Shown piece after piece: positions 1 through 9,576 of a stretch of DNA of 64,000 nt. Under the pieces are notes generated by a model. That model made no database searches. It had not been told where the DNA came from and was given only the letters and a program-made list of their open reading frames with translations. The stretch's first letter is position 1, and the number at the start of each line of letters is the position of its first letter. Location of the stretch: contig JAIRXG010000010.1 in the NCBI GenBank assembly GCA_031268335.1, positions 17,856 through 81,855 of the forward strand, given 5' to 3'. Position numbers and translations under genes: made by a program. This DNA is from Campylobacteraceae bacterium. GTDB taxonomy: Bacteria; Campylobacterota; Campylobacteria; Campylobacterales; Campylobacteraceae.

Positions 1-303
1 CGCTGTGTCTATACAATCCGAACTTGTCATACCATAATGTATAAAACGGCTTTCATTCCCCAAACTTTCCGAAACAGAGGTTAAAAAAGCGATAACGTCA
101 TGCTTTGTCTCTCTCTCTATCGTTTCAATTCTATCAATATCAAATAGAGCGTTTTTAAGTATCTTTTCGCAATCGCTATCCGGTATAAACCCCAATTTAT
201 TCCAAGCTTTAACGGCTGATTTTTCCACCTTTAGCCAAGCGTCATATTTGGCTTTGAGAGTCCATTTCTCTTTCATTTGTTGTCTTGAATATCTCTCTAT
301 CAT
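1..303 (-). CDS. purB: Adenylosuccinate lyase, N-terminal part (cut by window edge)
   Basis: Reading leftwards from an ATG at 303 gives 101 uninterrupted codons that run off the window. The product begins MIERYSRQQMKEKWTLKAKY, contains the ETKHDVIAF block and ends in HYGMTSSDCIDTA, the substrate-binding region typical of adenylosuccinate lyase. The enzyme belongs to the fumarase/aspartase superfamily and acts twice in purine synthesis, cleaving SAICAR and adenylosuccinate to release fumarate. AAAGG stands a few bases before the ATG. The C-terminal catalytic parts are outside the window. Identification is firm; completeness cannot be judged. Confidence 0.9.
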   Translation of the reverse strand, partial: MIERYSRQQMKEKWTLKAKYDAWLKVEKSAVKAWNKLGFIPDSDCEKILKNALFDIDRIETIERETKHDVIAFLTSVSESLGNESRFIHYGMTSSDCIDTA

Positions 304-440
304 AAATAAGCCTTTAAATGAGGTATAATTGATTTTTTGTATTTTCTCTTTTTAGTGTAAAATATCGCAAGAGGGCTAAAATACATGCAATAAATTTGAT
401 ATCTTATAAAGATAAAATTCTATCCTAAAGTGAGTAAAAC

Positions 441-1361
441 TTGCCTTATATCTCAAAAGATTTTATTTTGAATGAACCTGTTAAAGCGTGGGCATTTTTA
501 ACGCGAGAGCTTGGATTTAGCATGAAAGAGGCGCAAAGGGCTATAGACAGAAAGCAACTTCTGCAAAATGGCTGCGTAGTTAGAAGAAAGTCCGATATGA
601 TAAATGGAGTTGCGACGCTTCTCTTTTATGAACCACGCCCGAAAGGATTGCTTCCGATATACGAAAATGAATTTTTTGCTCTTTTTGATAAACCAAGCGG
701 AGTTTTAGCGCACCCAAAAGATAGAACAACTGCTTATTCGCTTAATGACGAAATAAAATATCTTTACGGCAAAAATGCAAATATTGTCCATAGACTTGAT
801 AAAGAGACAAGCGGTTTGCTGATGGTTTCAAAAAATAAAAGTGAAGAGAGATGGCTCAAAAAACTTTTTGAAGAAAAAAATGTGCGAAAAGAGTATATCG
901 CGCTTGTAAAAGGAGAGATACAAGAGCCTTTTATTATAGAAGCTCCGATATTGATAAACAATAATTATGATGAAATAAAATTGAAAGTTTGTATAGATGC
1001 ACAGGGAAAAAGAGCAATTACTGAAATTTTTCCGATAAAATATTTTAAAGACTTAAACGCTACTTTAGTAAAAGCAATTCCCAAAACAGGACGCCAGCAT
1101 CAGATAAGAGTGCATTTGTTTCACGTGGAACATTCTATAGTGGGCGACCCTATTTATGGACAAACATCACAAACAGGAGCCGACTATTTGGATGGAAAAT
1201 TGAGTTTTAAAGAGAGAGTAAAATTGTGCGGAGCGTCAAGAGTTTTACTTCACGCGTACGCTCTTTCTTTTACATATAGAGATACTGAGTACAATTTAAA
1301 ATCAAACCATGATGCACAAACAGAATTTGAAAAGATAGCCAGAGAAGAGAATATATTTTAG
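441..1361 (+). CDS. RluA-family 23S/tRNA pseudouridine synthase
   Basis: A 306-residue protein of the RluA/RluC/RluD family, which isomerises specific uridines in 23S rRNA or tRNA to pseudouridine. The catalytic signature HRLDKETSGLL is present with its nucleophilic Asp at about residue 120, followed by the RKEYIALVKG strand and the GRQHQIRVHL motif near residue 221. The N-terminal 60 residues resemble a small S4-like RNA-binding part. The start is TTG, with AAAGTGAG upstream; no in-frame ATG fits as well. It is divergent from purB. The exact target uridine cannot be assigned from sequence. Confidence 0.88.
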   Translation: MPYISKDFILNEPVKAWAFLTRELGFSMKEAQRAIDRKQLLQNGCVVRRKSDMINGVATLLFYEPRPKGLLPIYENEFFALFDKPSGVLAHPKDRTTAYSLNDEIKYLYGKNANIVHRLDKETSGLLMVSKNKSEERWLKKLFEEKNVRKEYIALVKGEIQEPFIIEAPILINNNYDEIKLKVCIDAQGKRAITEIFPIKYFKDLNATLVKAIPKTGRQHQIRVHLFHVEHSIVGDPIYGQTSQTGADYLDGKLSFKERVKLCGASRVLLHAYALSFTYRDTEYNLKSNHDAQTEFEKIAREENIF

Positions 1362-2407
1362 CAAAAAAGTATTTTTAAGATTAGTCGCGAAATATGATAA
1401 GCTTAAAAATAAAATATTTTGTCTGCGATATTTTTGAGTTTTTGGAAAATTCACTACATGTACAAAGAATGTTGACGCCGCAAAATTTTTTATCTGAAAA
1501 AATATTATCATGGCTTTGACAATGTCGCCAAAATATCTTCAAAAAAAATTCACAATAGAGTAGAGACTTTTGGCAATATCATTCTCTATCAACGGCAAAT
1601 CAGACCAAAAGCGATTTGCGAAGCATTTTTAAATCCCTGAGTACTTTTAAAAGAAATTGGTTCTTGAGAGTTTGAAGTAGTTTAAATACTCAAACAGTGC
1701 AATGTAGTGAAAAATGTACTATAAAAAAAGCGATCGGACAAAAAACAGTTATTTTAAATGCAAACTTTGGATAAGCGACTCGTTGCATTTAACGCTTTTT
1801 CAAAACAATAAAATCGGTATAAAAACTTTTGAAGTTGCCAATCAGAAATAAAAATAAAACTTTTAGAAAAAATAAAAAAATCAAAATCAGCGTTTGAGGG
1901 TTAGCTAAGCTATTGGCAAATTTATCGATGATTTTAGTAAAGCGGACGGATAAAATATAGTTTTGCTTCATTTGTCGGTTTACATGTAGGAGAATAAAAA
2001 CTTTATAATTTAAGGATATTTTCGTCAAAAAGCGGTCGAAATTAAAGTGTAATATTCATAAAATTTTTCGAATTTGATCACATGTTTGTAATCAACGCAG
2101 TATAATTTTATCAACGGTATAAAGTTTTGACATATAGCAGACGGACAAAACATATATTCTCCTATAAAAATCGACACAAACGTTGTATTGAAATTTATAA
2201 GCAGACAAATAAAAACAATATTTGTTTGTAAGCTCAAAAGAGCTATTTTTGTATGCGATTTGTCATTTTATGCATTCGCCGTTACGTGGCATATTAATTT
2301 GCAATAACGGTGATGATTTATCACGCATCTGTTTTAAGTTTTACATACAGCTATTTTAAAAAAGCAAACAAATCTTTTGAAATTCTGCCTTACATGTAGT
2401 GTAAATT
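1362..2407. other. Long AT-rich non-coding stretch
   Basis: About 1 kb without a convincing gene. Short open frames here have no ribosome-binding site or recognisable motif. It holds three copies of the palindrome TACATGTA (1455, 1981, 2391) and a looser TCACATGT at 2079. No tRNA, transposase remnant or clear terminator was recognised. Runs such as GCTATTTT and several short inverted repeats hint at decayed sequence, but nothing can be named. Confidence 0.5.
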
Positions 2408-2518
2408 TTATTCTTTTTTGTCGTCATTGTCGCCAAATATGATTTTTGCCGTCCAAGCCATTCCTATAATCGCCACTAACGCTATAAATATAATTTGTGA
2501 TATGTCAAGCCAACTCAT
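2408..2518 (-). CDS. 36-residue single-pass membrane peptide overlapping rlmN
   Basis: ATG at 2518 lies inside the last codons of rlmN and is read in another frame, overlapping it by 14 bases. The peptide starts [20 protein letters not shown], which is one hydrophobic helix, and ends in a charged tail FGDNDDKKE before TAA. AAAGGCGGG stands shortly upstream, so translation could be coupled to rlmN. Such short anchored peptides are often missed by gene callers. Function is unknown. The helix, charged tail and coupling argue that it is real, but only conservation in relatives would prove it. Confidence 0.5.
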   Translation of the reverse strand: MSWLDISQIIFIALVAIIGMAWTAKIIFGDNDDKKE

Positions 2519-3575
2519 TTTCCCGCCTTTGTTTTAATTGTCCGCATGCTGCGCTTATATCAAGACCTTTTGATTGACGTATAGTACAGAGTAATCCGTG
2601 TGAATTCAAAAAATTGGCAAAAGCCGTAACATCTTTTTCGCTCGGTCTTTGAAAATCGCTTCCGGCATGAGCGTTGAAGTATATAAGGTTTACCTTCGCT
2701 TTTATTCCGCTTAGCAACTTAACCAATTTTTTAGCGCTTTGTATCGAGTCGTTCACATCTTTTATGATCAAGTACTCAAACAATACCCTTTTTCTCATAT
2801 CGATAGGAAAAGTTTTTAGAGCATCTATGATGGATTTTATATTGTACGCTTTGTTTATCGGCATGAGCTTCACCCTTGTTTCATCGTCAATCGCATGTAA
2901 AGATATAGCCAAAAGCGCTCCGGTATCTATTTTGCCAAGTTTTATTATTTGCGGGCTAAGTCCGCTTGTGGAGATGGTTTGTCTGCGCGGACTGATACTA
3001 AGACCGTCAATATCTGCAAAAATACCAATCGCTTTTACGACATTTTGCAGATTGTCAAGCGGTTCGCCCATACCCATGTAAACTATATTCACACGCCTTT
3101 GCGCATCTATATTGTTTATTTTTTTCAAAAAAAGAACCTGGGCTATTATTTCACCTGCGCTTAGATTTCTTACAAATCCGCTTTTTCCGGTAAGACAAAA
3201 AGCGCAACCGATTTTACATCCAACTTGTGAAGACACGCAAACGGTATATCTTGCATGATGAACCCTTTTGCCCTCCTCATCAAGCTCTTCAAGTTTCATT
3301 GGAAGTAAAACGGTTTCGATTGTCAAATTATCCTTCAAGGCAAACAGATATTTCTTGCTTCCGTCTTTGCTTTGTTCTTCTCTGATTAGGTTAATGGGGG
3401 ACAAAGTGTATTTTTCCGCAAGTTCAGTGCGAAGATTTTTTGGTAGATTTAACATATCCTCAAAAGAGTTTGCATATTTTTGATATATCCATTGATATAT
3501 TTGTTTTGCTCTAAAGGAGGGTTTTGTTGTCTCTTCCAACTCTTTTTTTGTCAAGTCAAGTATATTTTGTTTCAT
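2505..3575 (-). CDS. rlmN: Dual-specificity 23S rRNA A2503 / tRNA A37 C2-methyltransferase
   Basis: A 356-residue radical-SAM enzyme that methylates C2 of A2503 in 23S rRNA and, in the family, A37 of some tRNAs. The [4Fe-4S]-binding motif CKIGCAFC gives Cys120, Cys124 and Cys127. MGMGEPLDN follows as the SAM-binding GEP motif, and Cys344 in the C-terminal AACGQLK is the expected methyl-carrying/resolving cysteine. Length matches the family. The start overlaps the end of the upstream nucleosidase-like gene by 4 bases (ATGA), so it is the third gene of a tight operon headed by hisF. Confidence 0.95.
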   Translation of the reverse strand: MKQNILDLTKKELEETTKPSFRAKQIYQWIYQKYANSFEDMLNLPKNLRTELAEKYTLSPINLIREEQSKDGSKKYLFALKDNLTIETVLLPMKLEELDEEGKRVHHARYTVCVSSQVGCKIGCAFCLTGKSGFVRNLSAGEIIAQVLFLKKINNIDAQRRVNIVYMGMGEPLDNLQNVVKAIGIFADIDGLSISPRRQTISTSGLSPQIIKLGKIDTGALLAISLHAIDDETRVKLMPINKAYNIKSIIDALKTFPIDMRKRVLFEYLIIKDVNDSIQSAKKLVKLLSGIKAKVNLIYFNAHAGSDFQRPSEKDVTAFANFLNSHGLLCTIRQSKGLDISAACGQLKQRRENELA

Positions 3576-4126
3576 TGTAAAAACTTTTTATAATCTTTAA
3601 AAACAGCATTCTCCAAAATAGCTTTCGCTCTCGTGTGATTTTGCAAAAACTCTTCGTGGGCGTTTTGATTGCAATAGTTTGTTACGCAAAAAAGCCCTAA
3701 AGACGCGATACGAAATTTTTGCGCAGCTTTTAAAACCGCAAAAAATTCCATATTTTCCAAATCCAATCCATATTTTAAAAATAGTACTGATTGGACACTG
3801 TTTGATGTGATGAAGTTGCTCGAATTTACAACGATTTTTCGCAATGTTTCATGTGAAACATTAGCATCGATTCCATCTATTTGTTCCAAGATGGGACTAT
3901 ATGAGAAGTTTTCTAAAAATCCTATTTCTATATTTGTCGCGCTGTTTGAAGATACGATGTCAAACTCTTTGAATTTTCCGTAACTTCCGACGGTGCCTAT
4001 AAAAAGAATATTTTTTGGTTTTTGTGCGGCAAATAGTTCGGTTAAATTTATAGAAGCATTTACAAGCCCTACGCCTATGGGTGTTGCAAATGAAAAGCTT
4101 TCGTTGTTTCCTGCGCAAACTATCAT
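3572..4126 (-). CDS. Purine-nucleoside phosphorylase / MTA-SAH nucleosidase-like protein
   Basis: A 184-residue protein beginning [20 protein letters not shown], with the glycine-containing block [11 protein letters not shown] near residue 40 and [11 protein letters not shown] near residue 127. In the PNP/UDP-phosphorylase fold this second block corresponds to the ribose-binding ME segment. It is shorter than typical MtnN (about 230), so it may be a reduced branch of the family, and the substrate is not certain. It overlaps hisF and rlmN by four bases each, which indicates one transcript. A role in purine salvage or methylthioadenosine recycling is inference from the fold. Confidence 0.6.
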   Translation of the reverse strand: MIVCAGNNESFSFATPIGVGLVNASINLTELFAAQKPKNILFIGTVGSYGKFKEFDIVSSNSATNIEIGFLENFSYSPILEQIDGIDANVSHETLRKIVVNSSNFITSNSVQSVLFLKYGLDLENMEFFAVLKAAQKFRIASLGLFCVTNYCNQNAHEEFLQNHTRAKAILENAVFKDYKKFLQ

Positions 4127-4881
4127 AGTCTAATAGCAATCCCTTCACTCTTTAGATATTTTTTCAAATCCATAATATCAATCTTTTTGAAATGAAATAT
4201 GGAAGCCGCCAACGCTGCGTCTGCATAATTCAAAAAAGCTTCTTTGATGTGTTCCATATTTCCTGCGCCACCGCTGGCAATCACAGGAATATTAAGCATT
4301 TTGCTCATTCTTGACGTGAGCTCTATATCGTATCCGTCTTTTGTGCCGTCTTTATCCATAGAGGTCAAAAGTATCTCCCCAGCGCCTCTATCTTCAGCTT
4401 CTTTTGCCCAAGCAAGCGCATCGATGCCTACGTCTATACGCCCGCCGTGTTTGTATATATGCCAGCTGTTACCGCTTTTTTTTGCGTCTATCGCAACTAC
4501 TATACATTGAGAACCAAAACGCGAAGCAGCTTTTGTTATTAATTCTGGATTGTCAATCGCAGCAGAATTTATGCTGACCTTGTCGCATCCTACATGTAAG
4601 AGCTTATATATATCCTCAAGTTTTCTAATGCCTCCGCCGACAGTCAACGGTATGAAAACCTCTTTAGCGACTTTGGCTACCAATTCAACAATAGTATCTC
4701 TTTTTTCATTGCTTGCCGTGATATCTAAGAAGCATAATTCATCTGCTCCTTCGTCATTATATCTTTTTGCTACTTCCACAGGGTCGCCGGCGTCTTGAAG
4801 ACCTACAAAATTTATCCCTTTGACGACACGACCGTTTTTAACATCAAGACATGGGATAATTCGCTTCGCAAAAGTCTGCAT
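4123..4881 (-). CDS. hisF: Imidazole glycerol phosphate synthase subunit HisF
   Basis: A (beta/alpha)8-barrel cyclase of histidine synthesis that combines ammonia from HisH with PRFAR to give imidazole glycerol phosphate and AICAR. The start chosen is ATG 4881 ([20 protein letters not shown]), preceded by GGAG; a longer TTG-initiated frame adds 15 unconserved residues. The catalytic Asp in [12 protein letters not shown] and the phosphate-binding VGGGIR and IASGGAGN loops are clear. Length 252 is normal for the family. It is the first gene of a leftward operon. A TACATGTA copy at 4591 encodes its His-Val pair. Confidence 0.95.
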   Translation of the reverse strand: MQTFAKRIIPCLDVKNGRVVKGINFVGLQDAGDPVEVAKRYNDEGADELCFLDITASNEKRDTIVELVAKVAKEVFIPLTVGGGIRKLEDIYKLLHVGCDKVSINSAAIDNPELITKAASRFGSQCIVVAIDAKKSGNSWHIYKHGGRIDVGIDALAWAKEAEDRGAGEILLTSMDKDGTKDGYDIELTSRMSKMLNIPVIASGGAGNMEHIKEAFLNYADAALAASIFHFKKIDIMDLKKYLKSEGIAIRL

Positions 4882-5033
4882 AAAAAACTCCGTAAAACTT
4901 TTTGACGATAATAACAAACCATTCAAAAAAAACGACTGAAATGCTCTTAAAATAGTGCAAATTTATAAGTAGTTTTTACATGTAACAATTATATAAGCAA
5001 AAATGAGATATACTCTTTGGTTTAGCTCGAAAA

Positions 5034-5822
5034 ATGGTTGATTATATAAAAGCAAAAAAATATTTTGGTCAGAATTTTTTGACAGATACGACTATTGTAG
5101 AAAAAATTATCCAATCGATGCCCGACACGCGAGACTTGAGTCTCGTTGAAATCGGGCCTGGATTAGGTGATTTGACGAAAGCGTTGCTTGGGCGATACGC
5201 CTTGCTGGCTTATGAAGTCGATGAAGATTTGTACGAACACTTAAAAATAGCGTTCAAAGAAGAGATAAAAACGGGACGATTGGGACTTGTTTTTGGCGAT
5301 GTGATGGAACATTGGCAAAATAAGAGTTTAAAAAATTCTCCATATTGGATAGTCGCCAATATACCGTATTATATAACAACACCTATTATTCATAAAGCTT
5401 ATGAAGATACAAATTGTGTTGGAATGATGTTGATGATGCAAAAAGAGGTAGCTCTTAAACTTACCGCTACCTCCTCGACCAACAAATACTCTTCTTTATC
5501 CGTTTTGGCATCCGTTTTAAGTGATGCGCGCATCTTGTTTGATGTGCCTAAAGAGGCGTTTAACCCGTCTCCTAAAGTAATCTCTTCAGTTGTAAAGATA
5601 GAAAAAAAAAGAGAATTTAAAGACACTTTTTGTGGATTTAAAGCTTACTTATCAAAAGCTTTTAAAAGTCCGGGAAAGATGTTAAAGAAAAATCTTTTGA
5701 ACTATTACGACCAAGAAAGGCTTTTTGAAGTTTTTGGCAGGTTTAAGATTGATACAAATATTCGTCCCCATGAGCTCGCAGCAGAGTTACACTTTCGTCT
5801 TTTTAATAGTTTAGCCGACTGA
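5034..5822 (+). CDS. rsmA: 16S rRNA dimethyladenosine transferase RsmA (KsgA)
   Basis: A 262-residue SAM-dependent enzyme that dimethylates A1518 and A1519 near the 3' end of 16S rRNA during small-subunit maturation. Seen are KKYFGQNFLTD at the N-terminus, the SAM-binding EIGPGLGDLTKALL, and the adenine-site motif NIPYYITTPII near residue 109. The all-helical C-terminal domain is present. It is divergent from hisF across about 150 bases that contain a TACATGTA copy at 4977. It lies 24 bases before rnj, an arrangement I recall from other Campylobacterota. Confidence 0.95.
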   Translation: MVDYIKAKKYFGQNFLTDTTIVEKIIQSMPDTRDLSLVEIGPGLGDLTKALLGRYALLAYEVDEDLYEHLKIAFKEEIKTGRLGLVFGDVMEHWQNKSLKNSPYWIVANIPYYITTPIIHKAYEDTNCVGMMLMMQKEVALKLTATSSTNKYSSLSVLASVLSDARILFDVPKEAFNPSPKVISSVVKIEKKREFKDTFCGFKAYLSKAFKSPGKMLKKNLLNYYDQERLFEVFGRFKIDTNIRPHELAAELHFRLFNSLAD

Positions 5823-5846
5823 AAAATTAAAATTAAGGTAAAGGTT

Positions 5847-7832
5847 ATGGATAAAACCAAAAACGAAATAGATGAAGGTACACAAAAAGTACAAAAAAAA
5901 CGCGCTCCTTGGCATCGCAAGAAAAAAAGTGAAACCAAAAGCGGAGAAGATTTAAATAACCAAAGCGTAAAACAAAACGACAAAAATGCTGCCGATAGCA
6001 CAGAAAACGAGAATATAGTCAGAAATGTTGCTAAAAGGCGCAAAAGAACCAATCTCCCGCCATCTCCGATAGGCGGAAACGAATCGTGGCAAAAAGCGCT
6101 TCAAAACGCAATAGACACTAACAAGAAATCACATCAAGATAGATTGGATTCGTTTAAAAAAATAGAGAAAAATTCCCACAAAATCCGTATAACACCGCTT
6201 GGCGGACTTGGCGAAGTGGGCGGAAATATCATGGTTGTAGAAACTAACACAAGCGCTGTTATTATCGATGCGGGTATGAGTTTTCCCGATAGCGATATGC
6301 CCGGAGTCGATATATTAGTTCCGGATTTTAGTTATTTGAGAAGTATAAAAAATAAAATTGCGGGCATTTTGATAACGCATGCCCACGAAGACCATATAGG
6401 CGCTATACCGTATCTTTTTAAAGAGATGCAGTTTCCGCTTTATGCGACTCCTATGCCGCTTGGTATGATATCAAATAAACTCGAAGAGCACGGATTAAAA
6501 AGTGCTAGAAGCTTGTTTCGTCCCATCGAAAAGAGAAAAATCTATAAAATAGGCGAATTTGAAGTGGAGTGGATACATATTACCCACTCTATCGTGGATT
6601 CTTCCGCGCTTATTATAAAAACCAAAGCCGGCACAATCATACATACGGGCGATTTTAAAATAGACCATACTCCTATAGACGGATATCCTACCGATTTGCA
6701 TAGACTTGCGCATTATGGGGAAGAGGGGGTTTTGTGTCTTTTGAGCGATAGTACAAATTCACATAAAGAAGGATTTACGCGTTCGGAAAGCTCTGTGGGC
6801 AAAACATTTGACACTATATTTTCCAAAGCCAAAGGCAGAGTTATTATGTCTACCTTTTCCTCAAATATTCATAGAGTCTATCAAGCTATTTGTCACGGGC
6901 TTAATTACGGCAGAAAAGTATGCGTAATAGGGCGTTCTATGGAGAGAAATATTTTCACAGCCATAGAACTCGGATATATAACTTTGGATAAAAATATATT
7001 TATAGACGCTCACGAGGTAAGCAAATACAGCGATAATGAAGTTTTGATAGTAACTACAGGTTCTCAAGGCGAGACTATGGCAGCACTTTACAGAATGGCT
7101 ACGGATGAACACCGCCATATCAAGATAAAACCGACAGACCAAATCATTATCTCTGCAAAAGCAATTCCGGGTAATGAAGGCAGCGTTTCTACCGTTTTAA
7201 ACTTTTTGCTCAAAAGCGGCGCTAGCGTTGCTTATCAAGATTTTAGTGAGATACATGTAAGCGGACACGCTGCGCAAGAAGAGCAAAAGCTAATGCTTCG
7301 CCTTACAAAACCGAAGTTTTTTCTACCGGTTCACGGAGAGTTTAACCATATAACAAAACACAAAGAGACAGCCATAGAGTGTGGGATACAGCCGAAAAAT
7401 GTGTTGCTTATGGAAGATGGAGACCAGATTGAACTATGCTGCAATTATATTAAGAAGTTAAAAACTGTAAAAGTCGGAAAGATTTTTATCGACAACCAAA
7501 TAAATAAGCAGATAGAACACGACGTCGTTATGGACCGTCAACAATTAGCGGATTCGGGCGTTGTCATGATTATCGCGCAGATAGATAAAAGAGAAAAGAA
7601 GCTCATTTCAAAGCCAAAAGTGGTAAGTTACGGACTTGTGGCCGATAAGAACGACAAAGAATTTTCAAAAGAGATGGAAGATATACTTGCTCAATTTTTA
7701 TCAAATGCGAAAAAAGAGGTCATAGAAAATAGAGGAGTTTTGGAAAATGAAGTGCGTCAAGTTGTGCGCAAACACATATTTAGAAATCTCAAAAAATATC
7801 CGACTATAGTTCCGACAATTTTTATTATGTAA
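5847..7832 (+). CDS. rnj: Ribonuclease J with long basic N-terminal extension
   Basis: A 661-residue metallo-beta-lactamase/beta-CASP ribonuclease that degrades and matures RNA from the 5' end and also cuts internally. The first 110 residues are rich in Lys, Arg and Asn and resemble the disordered N-terminal tail of the Helicobacter pylori enzyme. The catalytic domain then begins at about residue 114 (ITPLGGLGEVGGN). The zinc motif HAHEDH spans residues 178-183, and the later histidine motifs (HTGDFKID, SGHAAQEE, LPVHGEFNH) are present. It is co-directional with rsmA and kdsD. A TACATGTA copy at 7252 encodes His-Val. Confidence 0.95.
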   Translation: MDKTKNEIDEGTQKVQKKRAPWHRKKKSETKSGEDLNNQSVKQNDKNAADSTENENIVRNVAKRRKRTNLPPSPIGGNESWQKALQNAIDTNKKSHQDRLDSFKKIEKNSHKIRITPLGGLGEVGGNIMVVETNTSAVIIDAGMSFPDSDMPGVDILVPDFSYLRSIKNKIAGILITHAHEDHIGAIPYLFKEMQFPLYATPMPLGMISNKLEEHGLKSARSLFRPIEKRKIYKIGEFEVEWIHITHSIVDSSALIIKTKAGTIIHTGDFKIDHTPIDGYPTDLHRLAHYGEEGVLCLLSDSTNSHKEGFTRSESSVGKTFDTIFSKAKGRVIMSTFSSNIHRVYQAICHGLNYGRKVCVIGRSMERNIFTAIELGYITLDKNIFIDAHEVSKYSDNEVLIVTTGSQGETMAALYRMATDEHRHIKIKPTDQIIISAKAIPGNEGSVSTVLNFLLKSGASVAYQDFSEIHVSGHAAQEEQKLMLRLTKPKFFLPVHGEFNHITKHKETAIECGIQPKNVLLMEDGDQIELCCNYIKKLKTVKVGKIFIDNQINKQIEHDVVMDRQQLADSGVVMIIAQIDKREKKLISKPKVVSYGLVADKNDKEFSKEMEDILAQFLSNAKKEVIENRGVLENEVRQVVRKHIFRNLKKYPTIVPTIFIM

Positions 7833-7840
7833 GGTGAAAA

Positions 7841-8800
7841 ATGGATTTTAAAAGAATAGCCAGAGATGTTTTAGAACTTGAGGCGAAACAGATAACTTTA
7901 GCTTCTGATAAACTGACAGACGATATCGATGCCACTGTGGAGATAATATATGGTCTGAAAGGCAAACTGATAGTCACGGGAGTTGGTAAAAGCGGACTTA
8001 TAGGGGCAAAAATAGCCGCAACTTTTGCCAGCACGGGAACGAGCAGCTTTTTTTTACATCCCACGGAGGCTATGCACGGAGACCTTGGAATGATAGGAAA
8101 AGACGACGGAGTGCTTGCCATTAGCTACAGCGGCGAAAGTGAAGAGTTGATACGCATACTTCCACATGTAAAAAGATTTAATATTCCGCTTATCGGTTTA
8201 GCAAAATCGAAAAAAAGTTCTTTAGGAAAATACAGCGATATCTTTTTGCCTATAGATGTGGAAAAAGAGGCATGCCCTTTGGATGCTGCCCCTACATGTT
8301 CGACTACTTTAACATTGGCTCTTGGAGACGCTCTTGCTGTTTGTTTGATGAAAAAGAGAAATTTCAAAAAAGAGGATTTCGCCTCGTTTCATCCCGGCGG
8401 CGCGCTTGGTAAAAAACTATTTGTAAAAGTAAAAGATATTATGAGGGTTGAACTACCGATTTCCGACGAACAAGCTCCTTTAAAAGATGTTATAAATACT
8501 ATGACTTGCGGTAGGCTGGGAAATGTCATACTTGTCGATAAAGAGAAAAAACTAAGCGCTGTTTTGAGCGATGGAGATTTGAGGCGCGCTTTGATGGAAG
8601 ATGATTTTTCCATAAATTCTCCAACTCTAACATATGCCACTAAAAACCCCAAAACTCTAAACAACAAAGATATGTTAGCAAGCGATGCTCTGGTGTTTTT
8701 AGAACAGCACAAAATACAAATGTTGGTTGTTGTAAATAAAGAAAACATGCCGATAGGAGTTTTGCATATTCATGATTTGATAGAAGCGGGGATATCTTGA
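7841..8800 (+). CDS. kdsD: D-arabinose 5-phosphate isomerase
   Basis: A 319-residue protein with an N-terminal SIS sugar-isomerase domain (GVGKSGLIGAKIAATFASTG at about 47-66, SYSGESEE near 114) and two C-terminal CBS domains from about residue 205. The family interconverts ribulose 5-phosphate and arabinose 5-phosphate, the first step toward KDO for lipopolysaccharide. HPGGALGKKL joins the two parts, as in KdsD/KpsF proteins. It starts 8 bases after rnj and its TGA shares a base with the next ATG. Whether it serves LPS or capsule cannot be told here; kdsD is the conservative name. Confidence 0.92.
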   Translation: MDFKRIARDVLELEAKQITLASDKLTDDIDATVEIIYGLKGKLIVTGVGKSGLIGAKIAATFASTGTSSFFLHPTEAMHGDLGMIGKDDGVLAISYSGESEELIRILPHVKRFNIPLIGLAKSKKSSLGKYSDIFLPIDVEKEACPLDAAPTCSTTLTLALGDALAVCLMKKRNFKKEDFASFHPGGALGKKLFVKVKDIMRVELPISDEQAPLKDVINTMTCGRLGNVILVDKEKKLSAVLSDGDLRRALMEDDFSINSPTLTYATKNPKTLNNKDMLASDALVFLEQHKIQMLVVVNKENMPIGVLHIHDLIEAGIS

Positions 8801-9576
8801 TGAACGAACTTATGCGTCTGAATAAATTTATTTCGCACAACACAAAATATTCGCGCCGTGAAGCCGATAAGCTGATACAAGAGGGCAAAGTAAGGGTAAA
8901 CGGTAAAACGAATACGGATTTGTCTCTCAAAGTAAGCTATGACGATGCTGTTGAGGTAAATAACAATAGAGTATTTAAAAAAGAGGAATTTACCGTCATT
9001 GTTTATAACAAGCCAAAAGGCGAGCTTGTAAGCAAAAAAGACGATAGAGGCAGAAGGACAGTATTTGATACTTTGCCCAAAAAATTTGCGCATTTTACGA
9101 GTGTGGGAAGATTGGATTTTGCAAGTGAGGGATTGCTTTTATTGACGGACGCAGCGGCTATCGCTTCGGCTTTGATGAAAAGCGATCTTGAAAGAGTTTA
9201 CTACATAAAAATAAGAGGTGTTGTCAGCGAAGCCATGATATACGCTATGCAAAACGGACTTGAACTTCTTGATGCGTCTAAAGGCGCGCATTCGCACAGT
9301 AAAGTAAAAAGCATGAGTTTTGCACCGTTTTTATCGTATCAAATATTTGGAAGCAGCAGCGGATACACAAAGCTCAAAGTTATGATAAGCGAAGGGAAAA
9401 ACAGAGAACTCAGAAGATTTTTCGCTCATTTTGATGCGGAAATAGTTGATTTGAAACGCGTAAGTTACGGCATAGTGGATCTCGGAGTTTTAAAAAGCGG
9501 CAGACATCGCTTTTTGACAAATGCCGAGTATGAAGGATTGCGCGATTTTTTAAAAGAAAATAAAGTCTACTACTAA
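8800..9576 (+). CDS. RsuA/RluB-family pseudouridine synthase
   Basis: A 258-residue protein with an N-terminal S4 RNA-binding domain (RLNKFISHNTKYSRREADKL) and the catalytic domain of the RsuA/RluB/RluE/RluF group. The nucleophilic Asp is in GRLDFASEGLLLLTD, and the later EGKNRELRRF motif is intact. The start taken is ATG 8800, which overlaps the kdsD stop in TGATG; a TTG one codon earlier is possible. It most resembles RluB, which modifies U2605 of 23S rRNA, but the target is inferred. It ends exactly at the rarA start, implying coupled translation. Confidence 0.88.
   Translation: MNELMRLNKFISHNTKYSRREADKLIQEGKVRVNGKTNTDLSLKVSYDDAVEVNNNRVFKKEEFTVIVYNKPKGELVSKKDDRGRRTVFDTLPKKFAHFTSVGRLDFASEGLLLLTDAAAIASALMKSDLERVYYIKIRGVVSEAMIYAMQNGLELLDASKGAHSHSKVKSMSFAPFLSYQIFGSSSGYTKLKVMISEGKNRELRRFFAHFDAEIVDLKRVSYGIVDLGVLKSGRHRFLTNAEYEGLRDFLKENKVYY

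Noticed and set aside
1362..2407. Search for an insertion sequence or small RNA in the long gap
   Set aside because: No transposase-like sense, terminal inverted repeats, tmRNA, SRP or RNase P signatures were recognised.
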